A stretch of DNA of 9,334 nt from Flavobacteriales bacterium UBA7519 (GTDB taxonomy: Bacteria; Bacteroidota; Bacteroidia; Flavobacteriales; Weeksellaceae): positions 475 to 9,808 of the forward strand of contig DLND01000107.1 of the NCBI GenBank assembly GCA_002476905.1. The letters are read 5' to 3'. The translations under genes were made by a program, and so were the position numbers. Below the pieces are notes generated by a model. The model had not been told where the DNA came from. It saw only the letters and a list, made by a program, of their open reading frames with translations, and searched no databases. Positions 1-7,888 of this stretch are shown here, in pieces. How positions within the stretch are numbered: the first letter of the stretch is position 1; every line of letters begins with the position of its first letter.

Positions 1-2058
1 AAATGTAATCCTGTCGTTCAAGAATCCAAGAGCAACATTTAAATCAAATGTGTTAACAAATTCAGGCTTGATTTCTGGATTAGTAATAGAAGTCGACATA
101 ATATATGAAGGCAATGCGCCATATGGATATCCAGTTGGGATAATTCCTGTAGCATTAACATTGTAAGGATTTATACCAGATGAATTACCAACTTTCGTGA
201 AACTTGGCGCAATTTTCATATAGTTTAAAACATTTCCTCCAAAATCAAAAGCTTTTGTAGGGATGAATGAAAGTCCAACAGAATAGAATGAATATGGTTT
301 ATTATCAACTAATCTCTCGTTAGTGGTTGGATCTCTTGAAATAGAAGTATAAACTGAATTTTTCTCATATCTGAAAGTTCCATTTAAGTATAAGAAATTC
401 TTATACGCCAAATCCATATTCGCGAAACCTGCTATAACTCTATATCTAGTAGTATAATTGTCCATATTTCCCCCATCTGCTTGTGCAGCTGTACTTCCAT
501 ATTGAGCAGGATTAGACACGTTATTATAATTATACCATCCTGGGATGTACAAACCAGTTCCTCCTACTGTTCTAGCTGTAACATAGCTATCTTGTATATT
601 ATTTCCAAGATTTAATTTAAAATTCAAATCATCAGTTAAATCATAATCAAAATTCAACATCAAATCACCATAATACTTTCTATCATTATAAACTCTATTA
701 TAATAATAAGCTGTTACATCGGGAGAACCAAATGAATTAAGTGTGTGAGAATCCAAAAACGGTACACCTGTATTAGAATATGCTATTGTTCCAGTTGAAC
801 CATCATTCCAATTATCTTGTTGTGTTTTTGTTAGACTTAAGTTCCCTGTATATGAAATATTGATATTCTTATTAAATTCATATTGTAATGCTAAAATTCC
901 ATTAAGATAATCTCTATTAGTGTTGTATCTAGCATGCTGAATCGTCCAATATGGATTTGTTGCGTAAGCTGTTAAATAACCACCAATTCCAGAATTTTTA
1001 TATTTTCTTATGTCATTGGTTGTTGGCATTTGAAGAATATCATCGTACAAACCAGAATCGGTTTTATTAACAATTCTTCCAATATAATTAAATTGGCCAT
1101 CAACTCTTAATTGTCCTAATTTCTTACCTCCTTTAAACAAGAAATTATTTTGTCTCAACATGTCATCTTGAACAACAAATCCGTTATCCAATCTATTAAA
1201 AGACATATAGGCGTACGCATCTGGACCACCAACGTTCATACTGATTCCATTTTGGAAATTCACACCATTAGTGAAAAATTTCGAAAAATGATCAGAAACT
1301 GGAGCATATTTTTCGTACACAAATCCACCTCCTGGTTGTGGCAATCCACTAATTACATTAGTTCCACCGAAGCCTGGATAATCATATGATGGACCCCAAG
1401 AAGTATTTTCCCAAGGCACATAATTTGTACCATCATAATCAGTACTGCTATAAGAATCATCCTGAACACCTTTTCCGTATCTTGTTTGAACTTTAGGAAA
1501 CTTAAAACCTTGAGTAACCTCAACAGCTGATGTTAGATTAAATTGAACTTTCTCGGATTTACTACCTCTTTTTGTAGTAACAATGATTACACCATTAACA
1601 CCTTGAGAACCGTATAATGCTGCTCCTTGAAGACCTTTTACAACATTAACATTTTCAATAATCTCAGGAGATAGGGCAGCTAAAACGTTTGAATCAGAAA
1701 TAACATTATCAATAACTATTAAAGCTTGATTGTTTCCGGTAATAGATTTTGAACCTCTCAAAACAATTTTAAAGGAACCGTCAACAGCACTGTTGGTATT
1801 GGTAATCTGCAAACCAGAAACCTTACCCGTTAGTGCTTGCACAGCACTTGGTGCCGCCGCTTGATTAAGCTCTTTAGTACCTACTATTTGCTGAGCATTC
1901 GTAATAGCATCGGCTGTTTTTTTAATACCTAATGCTCCAGTTATTACAACCTCATCAATTTGTGTTGTCTTAACAGTATCTTGTACCTTTTGTGCAGAAA
2001 CTACTGCAAAAGATGACGAAAGAACTACAGCCAACACGCTTGTTGTTAATTTTTTCAT
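1..2058 (-). CDS. SusC/RagA-family TonB-dependent outer-membrane transporter, C-terminus cut off by window edge
   Basis: Translating the minus strand from the ATG at 2058 gives 686 codons without a stop, running off the window at position 1. Residues 1-23 are a Sec signal peptide ending VVSAQ. A TonB-box-like stretch IDEVVITG sits at 34-41. The plug domain follows, with LTGKVSGLQI (76-85), VLRGSKSITGNN (99-110), IVID (114-117), VKGLQGAALYG (140-150) and VIIVTTKRG (157-165), all hallmarks of the SusC/RagA family; the rest is aromatic-rich beta-barrel. There is no N-terminal carboxypeptidase-regulatory-like domain. Its last residues align with about residue 686 of the 1013-residue SusC at 4847-7888, so roughly 325 residues are missing. 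Family role: the barrel imports an oligomeric nutrient with a SusD lipoprotein lid and TonB energy; the substrate is unknown. Any SusD partner would lie beyond position 1. The only SusD near its 5' side is the broken remnant, which is upstream rather than downstream. Confidence 0.95.
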   Translation of the reverse strand, partial: MKKLTTSVLAVVLSSSFAVVSAQKVQDTVKTTQIDEVVITGALGIKKTADAITNAQQIVGTKELNQAAAPSAVQALTGKVSGLQITNTNSAVDGSFKIVLRGSKSITGNNQALIVIDNVISDSNVLAALSPEIIENVNVVKGLQGAALYGSQGVNGVIIVTTKRGSKSEKVQFNLTSAVEVTQGFKFPKVQTRYGKGVQDDSYSSTDYDGTNYVPWENTSWGPSYDYPGFGGTNVISGLPQPGGGFVYEKYAPVSDHFSKFFTNGVNFQNGISMNVGGPDAYAYMSFNRLDNGFVVQDDMLRQNNFLFKGGKKLGQLRVDGQFNYIGRIVNKTDSGLYDDILQMPTTNDIRKYKNSGIGGYLTAYATNPYWTIQHARYNTNRDYLNGILALQYEFNKNINISYTGNLSLTKTQQDNWNDGSTGTIAYSNTGVPFLDSHTLNSFGSPDVTAYYYNRVYNDRKYYGDLMLNFDYDLTDDLNFKLNLGNNIQDSYVTARTVGGTGLYIPGWYNYNNVSNPAQYGSTAAQADGGNMDNYTTRYRVIAGFANMDLAYKNFLYLNGTFRYEKNSVYTSISRDPTTNERLVDNKPYSFYSVGLSFIPTKAFDFGGNVLNYMKIAPSFTKVGNSSGINPYNVNATGIIPTGYPYGALPSYIMSTSITNPEIKPEFVNTFDLNVALGFLNDRITF

Positions 2059-2094
2059 ATCAAATCAAATTTTTCAATACACAAAAATGCAAAA
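1987..2094 (-). repeat. 108-bp perfect direct repeat, copy 1 (susC signal peptide plus leader)
   Basis: Base-by-base comparison shows 1987-2094 identical to 3131-3238, in the same orientation and exactly 1144 bp apart. This copy covers codons 1-24 of the truncated susC gene plus 36 bp of leader. Beyond 2094 the two copies stay similar but carry mismatches; below 1987 they are unrelated. Recombination between the copies would delete 1144 bp, including the SusD remnant and its terminator, and leave the susC gene behind the other upstream region. Confidence 0.95.
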
Positions 2095-2151
2095 GTTTAT
2101 TAATATATACAACATAAATTGTTAATAGATGTTAAACTTTCACATTGTTAA
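2059..2151 (-). promoter_or_regulatory. Upstream region and leader of the truncated susC gene
   Basis: The first 36 bases before the ATG are identical to the leader of the SusD scar, and similarity continues further. In transcription direction a conserved block reads TTAACAATTT, TTGTAT, TTAATAAA, then TTTTGCA. The TTAAC and TTTG elements are 32-33 bp apart, as they also are ahead of the other two SusC-type starts. TTTTGCA with AACT before it is one base off the Bacteroidetes -7 consensus TAnnTTTG, and no good -33 TTG is correctly spaced, so the promoter call is tentative. Three TGTTAA motifs (2120-2125, 2130-2135, 2146-2151) are specific to this copy. No Shine-Dalgarno-like sequence precedes the ATG, which is normal in this phylum. 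The rest of the gap, 2152-2261, is plain AT-rich sequence in which I see nothing clear. Confidence 0.5.
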
Positions 2152-2261
2152 CAAAATATTATATTTAAAAAAACATCAATTTTCAGTTTTAATTTACTGC
2201 ATAAACTATAATTTTAAGATTTTCCAAAACAATAATACTATCTTGTTTTAAAAATAATACA

Positions 2262-2297
2262 AAAAAAAATACTTCAAATTAATGAAGTATTTTTTTT
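2262..2297 (-). terminator. Hairpin terminator after the SusD remnant, possibly bidirectional
   Basis: A perfect 15-bp inverted repeat (2262-2276 with 2283-2297) encloses the 6-base loop AATTAA. The core is AATACTTCA/TGAAGTATT, flanked by seven A:T pairs, so either strand ends in a U tract. It lies 10 bp past the stop codon of the SusD remnant and separates that transcript from the next susC gene. This suggests the remnant ended an operon and that the downstream susC has its own promoter. Confidence 0.85.
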
Positions 2298-2306
2298 AGT
2301 TTAATA

Positions 2307-3130
2307 TTAATATCCGGGGTTTTGCTGAGCAGCAAGTGTCGGATTTGCACTGGTTTCCAAGGTTGGAATTGGCCAGACATATCTATAATCTGTGTAAGGA
2401 ATCGCTGTTACATCACCCGCCTTTATAACGTAAGGTGTACCTATCTTGTAATCTGCTGCAACTGGAGCTGCACCATTTTTATACTTTGCAGGAATTCCAG
2501 ACATTGGGGCTACGTCGTCTTGCTGAAGACGGTGTATTGTATTCCATCGTAAACCTTCTGCTAAAAATTCTATTCTTCTTTCAGTGAGAATTGCATTTAC
2601 AGCTTGTGCTTTGGTTGCAAACAAACTATACTGTTCTGTACTTGGATTATTAAGAGATCTATTTCTAACAGCATTTAGATCTACAAGATATGTTGCATTA
2701 TCTAGTCTTGCTTTTGCTTCTGCTCTATTTAAAAGAACTTCTGAATATCTAAGTAGAGGAGATGCATCAGACAGTGTAGAAGTATCTTTATATTTATTCG
2801 TATAATAAACACCTGATTTTACTGTAACAAGGTTTGTACCTCGTCTTTTATCAGTAGCCAACCAGCTCGCATTATTCCATATAATCGGACTGATAGCGAT
2901 TAAACTTCTTCCTAAGTACTGAGAAGCTAATGCCCCATTTACAGATGGATTGTTCGTAGCTGAATTTTCCAAAGAAAAAATACTTTCGCTATTGCCATAG
3001 TTATTAGCAAATGGAGTATTAGGATCAGCAGTTAGCGTATACTTTCCATCCAATTTGTTTGCTTCTGTAATAACGCTTGCATAGTCTCCTTTACTAAGAT
3101 AAACTCTGGTTTTCAACGCAATTGCTGCTT
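2307..3130 (-). pseudogene. SusD/RagB-family lipoprotein remnant, C-terminal half only
   Basis: This frame is open from the junction at 3130 to a TAA at 2307-2309 but has no ATG; the first possible start is a TTG at 3116. Upstream of it the frame still reads EAAIALKTRVYL, the helical segment normally found in the middle of SusD proteins, so about the first 200 residues (signal peptide, lipobox cysteine and first TPR-like helices) are missing. Counting from the TTG, family features are LLRYSEVLLNRAEA (121-134), LNAVRNRS (147-154), ILTERRIEFLAEGLRW (176-191), YVWPIP and a terminal QNPGY (265-269). Family role: surface nutrient-binding lid for a SusC barrel. Without a lipobox or signal peptide this product could not reach the outer membrane. 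The reading frame shows no internal stop, so the damage looks recent. It resembles the canonical RagB/SusD class rather than the SusD_2-type class of the intact gene at 3393-4835, so it is not a fragment copied from that neighbour. Confidence 0.88.
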
Positions 3131-3202
3131 CTTTTGTGCAGAAACTACTGCAAAAGATGACGAAAGAACTACAGCCAACACGCTTGTTGTTAATTTTTTC
3201 AT
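3113..3202 (-). pseudogene. Orphan SusC-type signal peptide, 29 codons, out of frame with the SusD remnant
   Basis: The ATG at 3202 opens a 29-residue frame. Residues 1-24 are identical to the start of the SusC protein at 1-2058 (a signal peptide ending VVSAQ, then K). Five foreign residues (KQQLR) follow, then a TGA at 3113-3115. The switch from SusC to SusD sequence falls at an AAAG shared by both parents. The TGA overlaps the TTG at 3114-3116 in the SusD frame (TTGA). One inserted A in the AAAA run, or a -1 slip there, would join signal peptide and SusD half as SAQKEAAIALKT. As written, the product is a bare exported peptide and is most simply the 5' stub of a deleted susC gene. Confidence 0.85.
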
Positions 3203-3238
3203 ATCAAATCAAATTTTTCAATACACAAAAATGCAAAA
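3131..3238 (-). repeat. 108-bp perfect direct repeat, copy 2 (signal peptide plus leader at the scar)
   Basis: Identical to 1987-2094. Its left edge is exactly where susD sequence begins, so that edge is a rearrangement breakpoint. Its right edge fades into diverged but recognisably homologous upstream sequence, so that edge is not a breakpoint. The region is therefore a genuine susC upstream module and not a small insertion. Confidence 0.95.
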
Positions 3239-3265
3239 CTTTATTAACATAATACAATATAAATT
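3203..3265 (-). promoter_or_regulatory. SusC-type upstream region ahead of the scar
   Basis: In transcription direction this carries the same ordered blocks as the other two SusC upstream regions: TTAACAATTT, TTGTAT, ATGTTAATAAA, TTTTGCA, then a leader ending GATTTGAT before the ATG. Its TTAAC-to-TTTG distance is one base longer than in the other two. It would drive transcription through the signal-peptide stub and the SusD remnant. The remainder of this gap up to the terminator (about 3266-3335) is AT-rich with no feature I can name. Confidence 0.45.
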
Positions 3266-3335
3266 GTTAAAAATTTAGATAAATAATCTTAAATTACTAA
3301 TTTTCAAGAATTTTATACCTTTTAATAGAATACCT

Positions 3336-3371
3336 AAAAAAGCAAAAAGCTCTGAAGTTTCCTCCAAAGCT
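3336..3371 (-). terminator. Intrinsic terminator of the susCD operon
   Basis: On the minus strand, 3371-3348 folds into a 10-bp stem (AGCTTTGGAG paired with CTTCAGAGCT, two G:U pairs) capped by a GAAA tetraloop. It is followed by TTTTTGCTTTTTT. It begins 21 bp after the TAG stop of the SusD gene, the expected place for the end of the two-gene transcript. Confidence 0.88.
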
Positions 3372-3392
3372 ATTTAAAATTATTTCAAATAA

Positions 3393-4835
3393 CTATTTTT
3401 TATCCCAAAATATCTTAGTGTATAAATAGTCACCTCCTATTGCTGCTGAGCCAGCAGCATAGTTAGTCGGATTTGTAGTTTGTTCTGACACAGGATACTG
3501 TAGTCTTACTGGAACCTTACCATTTGACTCAGGCACAGCTTGAACGGCTGGAGTCAAAATAGGATAATCTAATCTTCTCCAGAAATTCCAAGACTGCATT
3601 GGCTGATTATACATCGCTACCCATGCTTGAGTACCTATTGATTTTTGCCAATTAGTGGAATCATACGGGTTAGCCAAAAGATAAGTCGATGCTTCTGCGG
3701 ATGTCTTACCCCATTGTAAAAAGGATGCAGTTACAGCGTTATTATATAATGTAGCGGCATTTCCTCCGATTGCCCATCTTGCTGAAGCTTCTGCTAGATA
3801 AAATGCAACCTCAGTATAATTCATCAAAATACCAGGAGTTGTTGCTGTATAAGCAAAGTCACCAGGCGCAGAAAAATTGTCAAATGAAGTCATAACTCCA
3901 ATAGTACCCCCAATATAACTTCCATTTTTTAATCGGAAATAAGTACTTCTTCTTGGATCGTTTGTAGAGTTCATTAGATCTACAATTGGTTTACCAGCGA
4001 CAAAGTCATTTCTACCATTCGCAACCAAATTGGCGTACATTTGATTAAAATTAGGTGATGCCGATAAATATGCTAAATTACAATCATCTGCACTTGAAGC
4101 AAAAACTCCACCAGAAATGGCAGCCTGACAAGTCGCTTTAGCTAAATCAGGATCTGAGTCTGCTAGCGCAATACCTAACTTTAAAAGTAGTGAATTTCCA
4201 AATTTTTTCCATTTTGTCATATCACCATTATAAAATTTTTCACCGGTAGAAAAACTTTTCCCAGATGTATCTATAGATGCTAAATCAGCTTTAAGGTTTG
4301 TAATGAGTTGAGAATAGATATCCTTAGCATTATCATACTTTGGTAATGGATATTTATCTACGTCCCCTGCCTGTGAGAATGGAACGTCTCCAAAAGTATC
4401 AACAGCTGTTTGATAAGTATATATTTGCAACATATCAAGGATAGCAAGTTGATTCTTTTTCACTGTTTCCCAAGTTGGAACTTCCGCAGCTGTAGGACTA
4501 TAATCATTTACTAATTGCTTTGCCTGAATAATATTCTTATTTGACCTCACATATAAATATAAAAATACATTATTTGCAACATTTCTAGTAACAAAATTAT
4601 AGTTACTTTCATCGGAATAAGAAGTTTCATTCCAATATTGCATAGTTAACCTTAAATTATTAGTATTTACACTAGGTGTAGTTAAATAATCTACCAATTG
4701 CTTTTCAGCATAAGTCAATAACGTAGATGGAACTGTAGTGTAATAACTGTTCGGGTCTTTATTTAATTCCGTATAATCTCCATTACAAGCCTGCAGTAAA
4801 AAAACTGCAGTCAGAGATGCTAATATTTTTTTCAT
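3393..4835 (-). CDS. SusD/RagB-family nutrient-binding outer-membrane lipoprotein (SusD_2-like)
   Basis: 480 residues. A lipoprotein signal peptide has the lipobox LLQAC with the lipidated cysteine at 17, followed by NGDYTELNKDPN, typical of this family's mature start. Further family features are an NGDMTKWKKFGNSLLLKLG stretch near residues 203-221, the helix LMNYTEVAFYLAEASARW in the C-terminal half, and near the end WNFWRRLDYPIL followed by LQYPVSEQTTNP, the pattern of the SusD_2-like subfamily. Length is normal. It acts at the cell surface as the hinged lid that captures the substrate for the SusC barrel encoded 11 bp upstream; the two are almost certainly co-transcribed. No enzyme gene is linked, so substrate (glycan or peptide) is undetermined. 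The ATG at 4835 is the only start that keeps the lipobox near the N-terminus, and no Shine-Dalgarno-like site precedes it. Confidence 0.95.
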   Translation of the reverse strand: MKKILASLTAVFLLQACNGDYTELNKDPNSYYTTVPSTLLTYAEKQLVDYLTTPSVNTNNLRLTMQYWNETSYSDESNYNFVTRNVANNVFLYLYVRSNKNIIQAKQLVNDYSPTAAEVPTWETVKKNQLAILDMLQIYTYQTAVDTFGDVPFSQAGDVDKYPLPKYDNAKDIYSQLITNLKADLASIDTSGKSFSTGEKFYNGDMTKWKKFGNSLLLKLGIALADSDPDLAKATCQAAISGGVFASSADDCNLAYLSASPNFNQMYANLVANGRNDFVAGKPIVDLMNSTNDPRRSTYFRLKNGSYIGGTIGVMTSFDNFSAPGDFAYTATTPGILMNYTEVAFYLAEASARWAIGGNAATLYNNAVTASFLQWGKTSAEASTYLLANPYDSTNWQKSIGTQAWVAMYNQPMQSWNFWRRLDYPILTPAVQAVPESNGKVPVRLQYPVSEQTTNPTNYAAGSAAIGGDYLYTKIFWDKK

Positions 4836-4846
4836 TTTTGATCAAA

Positions 4847-7800
4847 TTAGAAGTTAAGTTTTGCGTTAAAGGATATTGTTCTTGTAGTAGGAAGTGGACT
4901 GGTCTGATAGCCTTGAACATTCCCTGCGCTTAATCCGGACTCAGGATCTGCATAAGGTAGATTCTTTTTTATAATCCAAAGATTATTCCCAACTAAGCTT
5001 AAAGCTATACCTCTGACAAATGTAGAAGCAAAGAGTTTTTTAGGCAAAACATAAGTTAAAGCCACTTCTCTTAATTTTATGTATGTTGCATCATATACAA
5101 ATTGCTTGGCTGGATAAGCATCATACCCCATTGCTCCTTTGCTGGCCGCATTAATTCTGATATTGTTAGCCGTATATACAGGTGCAGTTGCAGTTCCTGT
5201 ATTAACAACACCAGGAAGAATCAATCCACCACCATTGGCTAAAGTATTACGCACCGGATTTCCTAAATCATTAAGAAAGACAGTCTCTGGATATAGACCT
5301 GTTGCCTGTCCATAATATTGATCCAAAGAAAAGATATCACCCCCTTGTTTCCAATCAATTTGAAAAGAAAGTTCAACATTTTTATAACTGAATTTGTTTG
5401 TTAAACTACCAAACCAATCTGCCTGCATATTACCTAAAACAGAGTTAGTATTTGTTTTAACATATTTTCCAGTTTTAGCATCCACCACCTTGTTACCATT
5501 TCCATCATAGACAAAATCCGTTCCCTTAATGGTTCCATAGTCGTTGTTTAATGAAGCGTTAATTGTAACACCTCCCTGAAATGAACCTAAAGTAATATTT
5601 TCAACTCCAGAAGCTAATTCAGTCACTTTAGATTTTGGGTTAGACCAGTTTGCATTCAGTTCCCAAGTGAAATCCTGCGACTTTATTGGAACTAAGTTTA
5701 ATGCAATTTCAAAGCCTTCCGATCTCATATTACCAACATTTTGAACTTTAGAGGCAACCCCCGTAGTATATGTAACTGGCAAAGCTAAAATCTGGTCAAA
5801 AGTATCGTTTCTAAACCAACCAAAATCTAATCCAATTCTATTATTGAAGAATTTCAATTCTGCTCCAGCTTCATAGGATTTTGTTTGCTCTGATTTTAAA
5901 TTTGGATTTTTTGCTGTCGTATTATATGCATACACAGGAGTTCCAAAAGCCGTAGCCACAGTATATTGATTAATCAACTGATCTGGTCCAGTGTCATTTC
6001 CAACAACAGCGTACGAAGCTCTTAACTTACCAAATGACAATACAGAATCCTTTAAAAAGCTCCAATTAGAAATAACCGCACTTAGGGAAGTTGAGTAATA
6101 CCAATATGCATTATTATCTGTTGGAAGAGCAGAAGAAACATCTCTTCTTACTGTACCATCAATATAATACGTCTTTAAAATACCAAAATTAGCTTGTGCA
6201 AAAGTGCCAAAAAGTTTCTTTCTTGTATCAGTAATTAAAGGAGCTTGAGGTGCCGCCGTTGTATTTGTAACACTGTAAATACCTGGAATAAAGAGCCCTC
6301 CTTGAGTCCCTTGGGCATTAGAATAAAATTTTTGAATATTTACTGTAGATCCTAAAACGCCAAAAAAGTCAACATTGTTATTGAAGAAATTATCTTTGTA
6401 AGTTCCAATTAAATCAAAATTATCTTCACTTCTTCTATCATTTCTAACAGCATAACCAGAAGACTGGCTTCCAGAAGCTGGACCTATTGCCATCGCATCT
6501 GGTAGAGAACCAACAGCCTTTCTTTCATCCACCATATAAGTATAGCCATCGTGAGAAGCTCTTGCTAATACATTGATTTTTTTAGTCACATCCCAGCTTA
6601 AGCTAGCATTACCTGCAAATCTCTGACGGGAATCTGTGATATAGTTCTCATAAAGTTTGAAATATGGGTTATCCCAATATTGTGGAGCAGTATTGGTTGG
6701 AGATAAGATATTCCAAGAGTAATTTTTCTTGTAATTCATATACATATCTCTTTGATCTTTCATATCAACATTCACCGCCCACCACTGACGAAAATTTCCC
6801 GTTATACCATGATAACCAGTCGGGTTTTTCCCAGTCGTATTTTGAGTAACAAAAGTTGTGTAGATATTCGCAGTCAAATTATCCGCGAGTTTATATGAGG
6901 CCGTACCAGTTAATGCATTTTTATTAAGATTAGTATTTGGCAGAATATCATTTCCATTAACATTTTGATAAGATAATCTTAAACTTGACACATCATTACC
7001 CTTTGCTATGGAAAATGAATTATTATACATTGTTCCTGTTTGGAATATAAAAGATGGATCGTGACTTGCTGCTACCCAAGGTGATGCTTTACCAAAATTA
7101 GCAGTACCCGGAACAAATGATGTATATTGCCAAACCATTAAATTAGGATTGAAGGCAGCACCATAGGAAGCATCTATCGACATCGGAGCAAGAGGTTCTC
7201 CATTGTAAACGCCAAATTGCTGATTGCTATTTGGTCCATACAAATAACCTTCACCCTGCCCATAAGTAGTTTGATACTTTGCAAAAGTTTCTTTGTTAAT
7301 TGATGATACAGAGATTGAGGAGTTAACATCTATAGAAAATTTAGAATTTGCTTTGCCTTTTTTGGTTGTAATAATGATTGCACCATTAGCAGCTCTTGCA
7401 CCATATAATGCAGTTGCAGCTGCACCTTTCAAAACATTCATTTCCGCAATATCGTCAGGATTGATATCGGATATTGTGTTCCCTGTATCAACTCTCAACG
7501 CAGATGTATTGGTTGTTGGAGAATTATTAAGCATTGGAGTTCCATCAATAACAAACAGAGGTTGATTATTACCTGTCATTGACCGATATCCTCTTAATGT
7601 GATATCAATTGATCCACCGACATTTCCACTCTGTTTAATGTTTAGACCTGCGACCTTACCTGATAAATTGGAAGTAAAATTGGAAGTAGGTGACTTCGTA
7701 AGATCTTCAGCACTAATACTCTGAGTAGAATAACCAAGTGCTTTTTTCTCCCTTTTGATACCTAAAGCTGTTACAACCACGCCTTCGATATCTTGTGTTT

Positions 7801-7888
7801 TAGCACTATCTTTCTTTGTCTGGGCAGATACAACTGCAAAAGACGATGAAAGAGCTATTGCCAACACGCTTGTTGTTATTTTTTTCAT
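4847..7888 (-). CDS. SusC/RagA-family TonB-dependent outer-membrane transporter, complete
   Basis: 1013 residues. Signal peptide 1-23 (ends VVSAQ). The TonB box and family signature run IEGVVVTALGIKREKKALGY (34-53). In the plug come LSGKVAGLNI (75-84), TLRGYRSMTGNNQPLFVIDG (97-116), VLKGAAATALYGARAANG (152-169) and IIITTKKG (171-178). A long beta-barrel follows, ending in an aromatic residue (KLNF), as outer-membrane proteins usually do. There is no carboxypeptidase-regulatory-like N-terminal extension; the mature protein goes almost directly to the TonB box. It forms the import channel with the SusD lipoprotein encoded immediately downstream. Its signal peptide is nearly identical to that of the SusC at 1-2058, while the barrels differ, so they probably take different substrates. 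The ATG at 7888 is preferred. Five bases upstream an out-of-frame ATG (7893) makes only ATG-ATA-TGA. Confidence 0.97.
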   Translation of the reverse strand: MKKITTSVLAIALSSSFAVVSAQTKKDSAKTQDIEGVVVTALGIKREKKALGYSTQSISAEDLTKSPTSNFTSNLSGKVAGLNIKQSGNVGGSIDITLRGYRSMTGNNQPLFVIDGTPMLNNSPTTNTSALRVDTGNTISDINPDDIAEMNVLKGAAATALYGARAANGAIIITTKKGKANSKFSIDVNSSISVSSINKETFAKYQTTYGQGEGYLYGPNSNQQFGVYNGEPLAPMSIDASYGAAFNPNLMVWQYTSFVPGTANFGKASPWVAASHDPSFIFQTGTMYNNSFSIAKGNDVSSLRLSYQNVNGNDILPNTNLNKNALTGTASYKLADNLTANIYTTFVTQNTTGKNPTGYHGITGNFRQWWAVNVDMKDQRDMYMNYKKNYSWNILSPTNTAPQYWDNPYFKLYENYITDSRQRFAGNASLSWDVTKKINVLARASHDGYTYMVDERKAVGSLPDAMAIGPASGSQSSGYAVRNDRRSEDNFDLIGTYKDNFFNNNVDFFGVLGSTVNIQKFYSNAQGTQGGLFIPGIYSVTNTTAAPQAPLITDTRKKLFGTFAQANFGILKTYYIDGTVRRDVSSALPTDNNAYWYYSTSLSAVISNWSFLKDSVLSFGKLRASYAVVGNDTGPDQLINQYTVATAFGTPVYAYNTTAKNPNLKSEQTKSYEAGAELKFFNNRIGLDFGWFRNDTFDQILALPVTYTTGVASKVQNVGNMRSEGFEIALNLVPIKSQDFTWELNANWSNPKSKVTELASGVENITLGSFQGGVTINASLNNDYGTIKGTDFVYDGNGNKVVDAKTGKYVKTNTNSVLGNMQADWFGSLTNKFSYKNVELSFQIDWKQGGDIFSLDQYYGQATGLYPETVFLNDLGNPVRNTLANGGGLILPGVVNTGTATAPVYTANNIRINAASKGAMGYDAYPAKQFVYDATYIKLREVALTYVLPKKLFASTFVRGIALSLVGNNLWIIKKNLPYADPESGLSAGNVQGYQTSPLPTTRTISFNAKLNF

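Noticed and set aside
1150..1389. Plus-strand 79-codon frame inside the truncated susC gene
   Set aside because: Antisense to continuous SusC coding sequence; no promoter or protein family features.
3131..3238. The repeat as a small mobile element or integration site
   Set aside because: It has no terminal inverted repeats or target-site duplication, it encodes a normal SusC signal peptide, and its right flank stays homologous to the other SusC upstream regions.
1..4835. An invertible SusC/SusD shufflon
   Set aside because: All SusC-type starts are in the same orientation, with no inverted repeats and no tyrosine recombinase gene in the window; only deletion between direct repeats is possible from what is visible.
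4836..4846. Palindrome TTTGATCAAA between the complete susC and susD genes
   Set aside because: Ten bases of AT-rich palindrome with no loop or U tract; too little to call a terminator or operator.
7293..7565. Plus-strand 90-codon frame with hydrophobic stretches inside the complete susC gene
   Set aside because: It is an antisense shadow of the conserved plug domain; the hydrophobic look comes from complementing the plug's codons.
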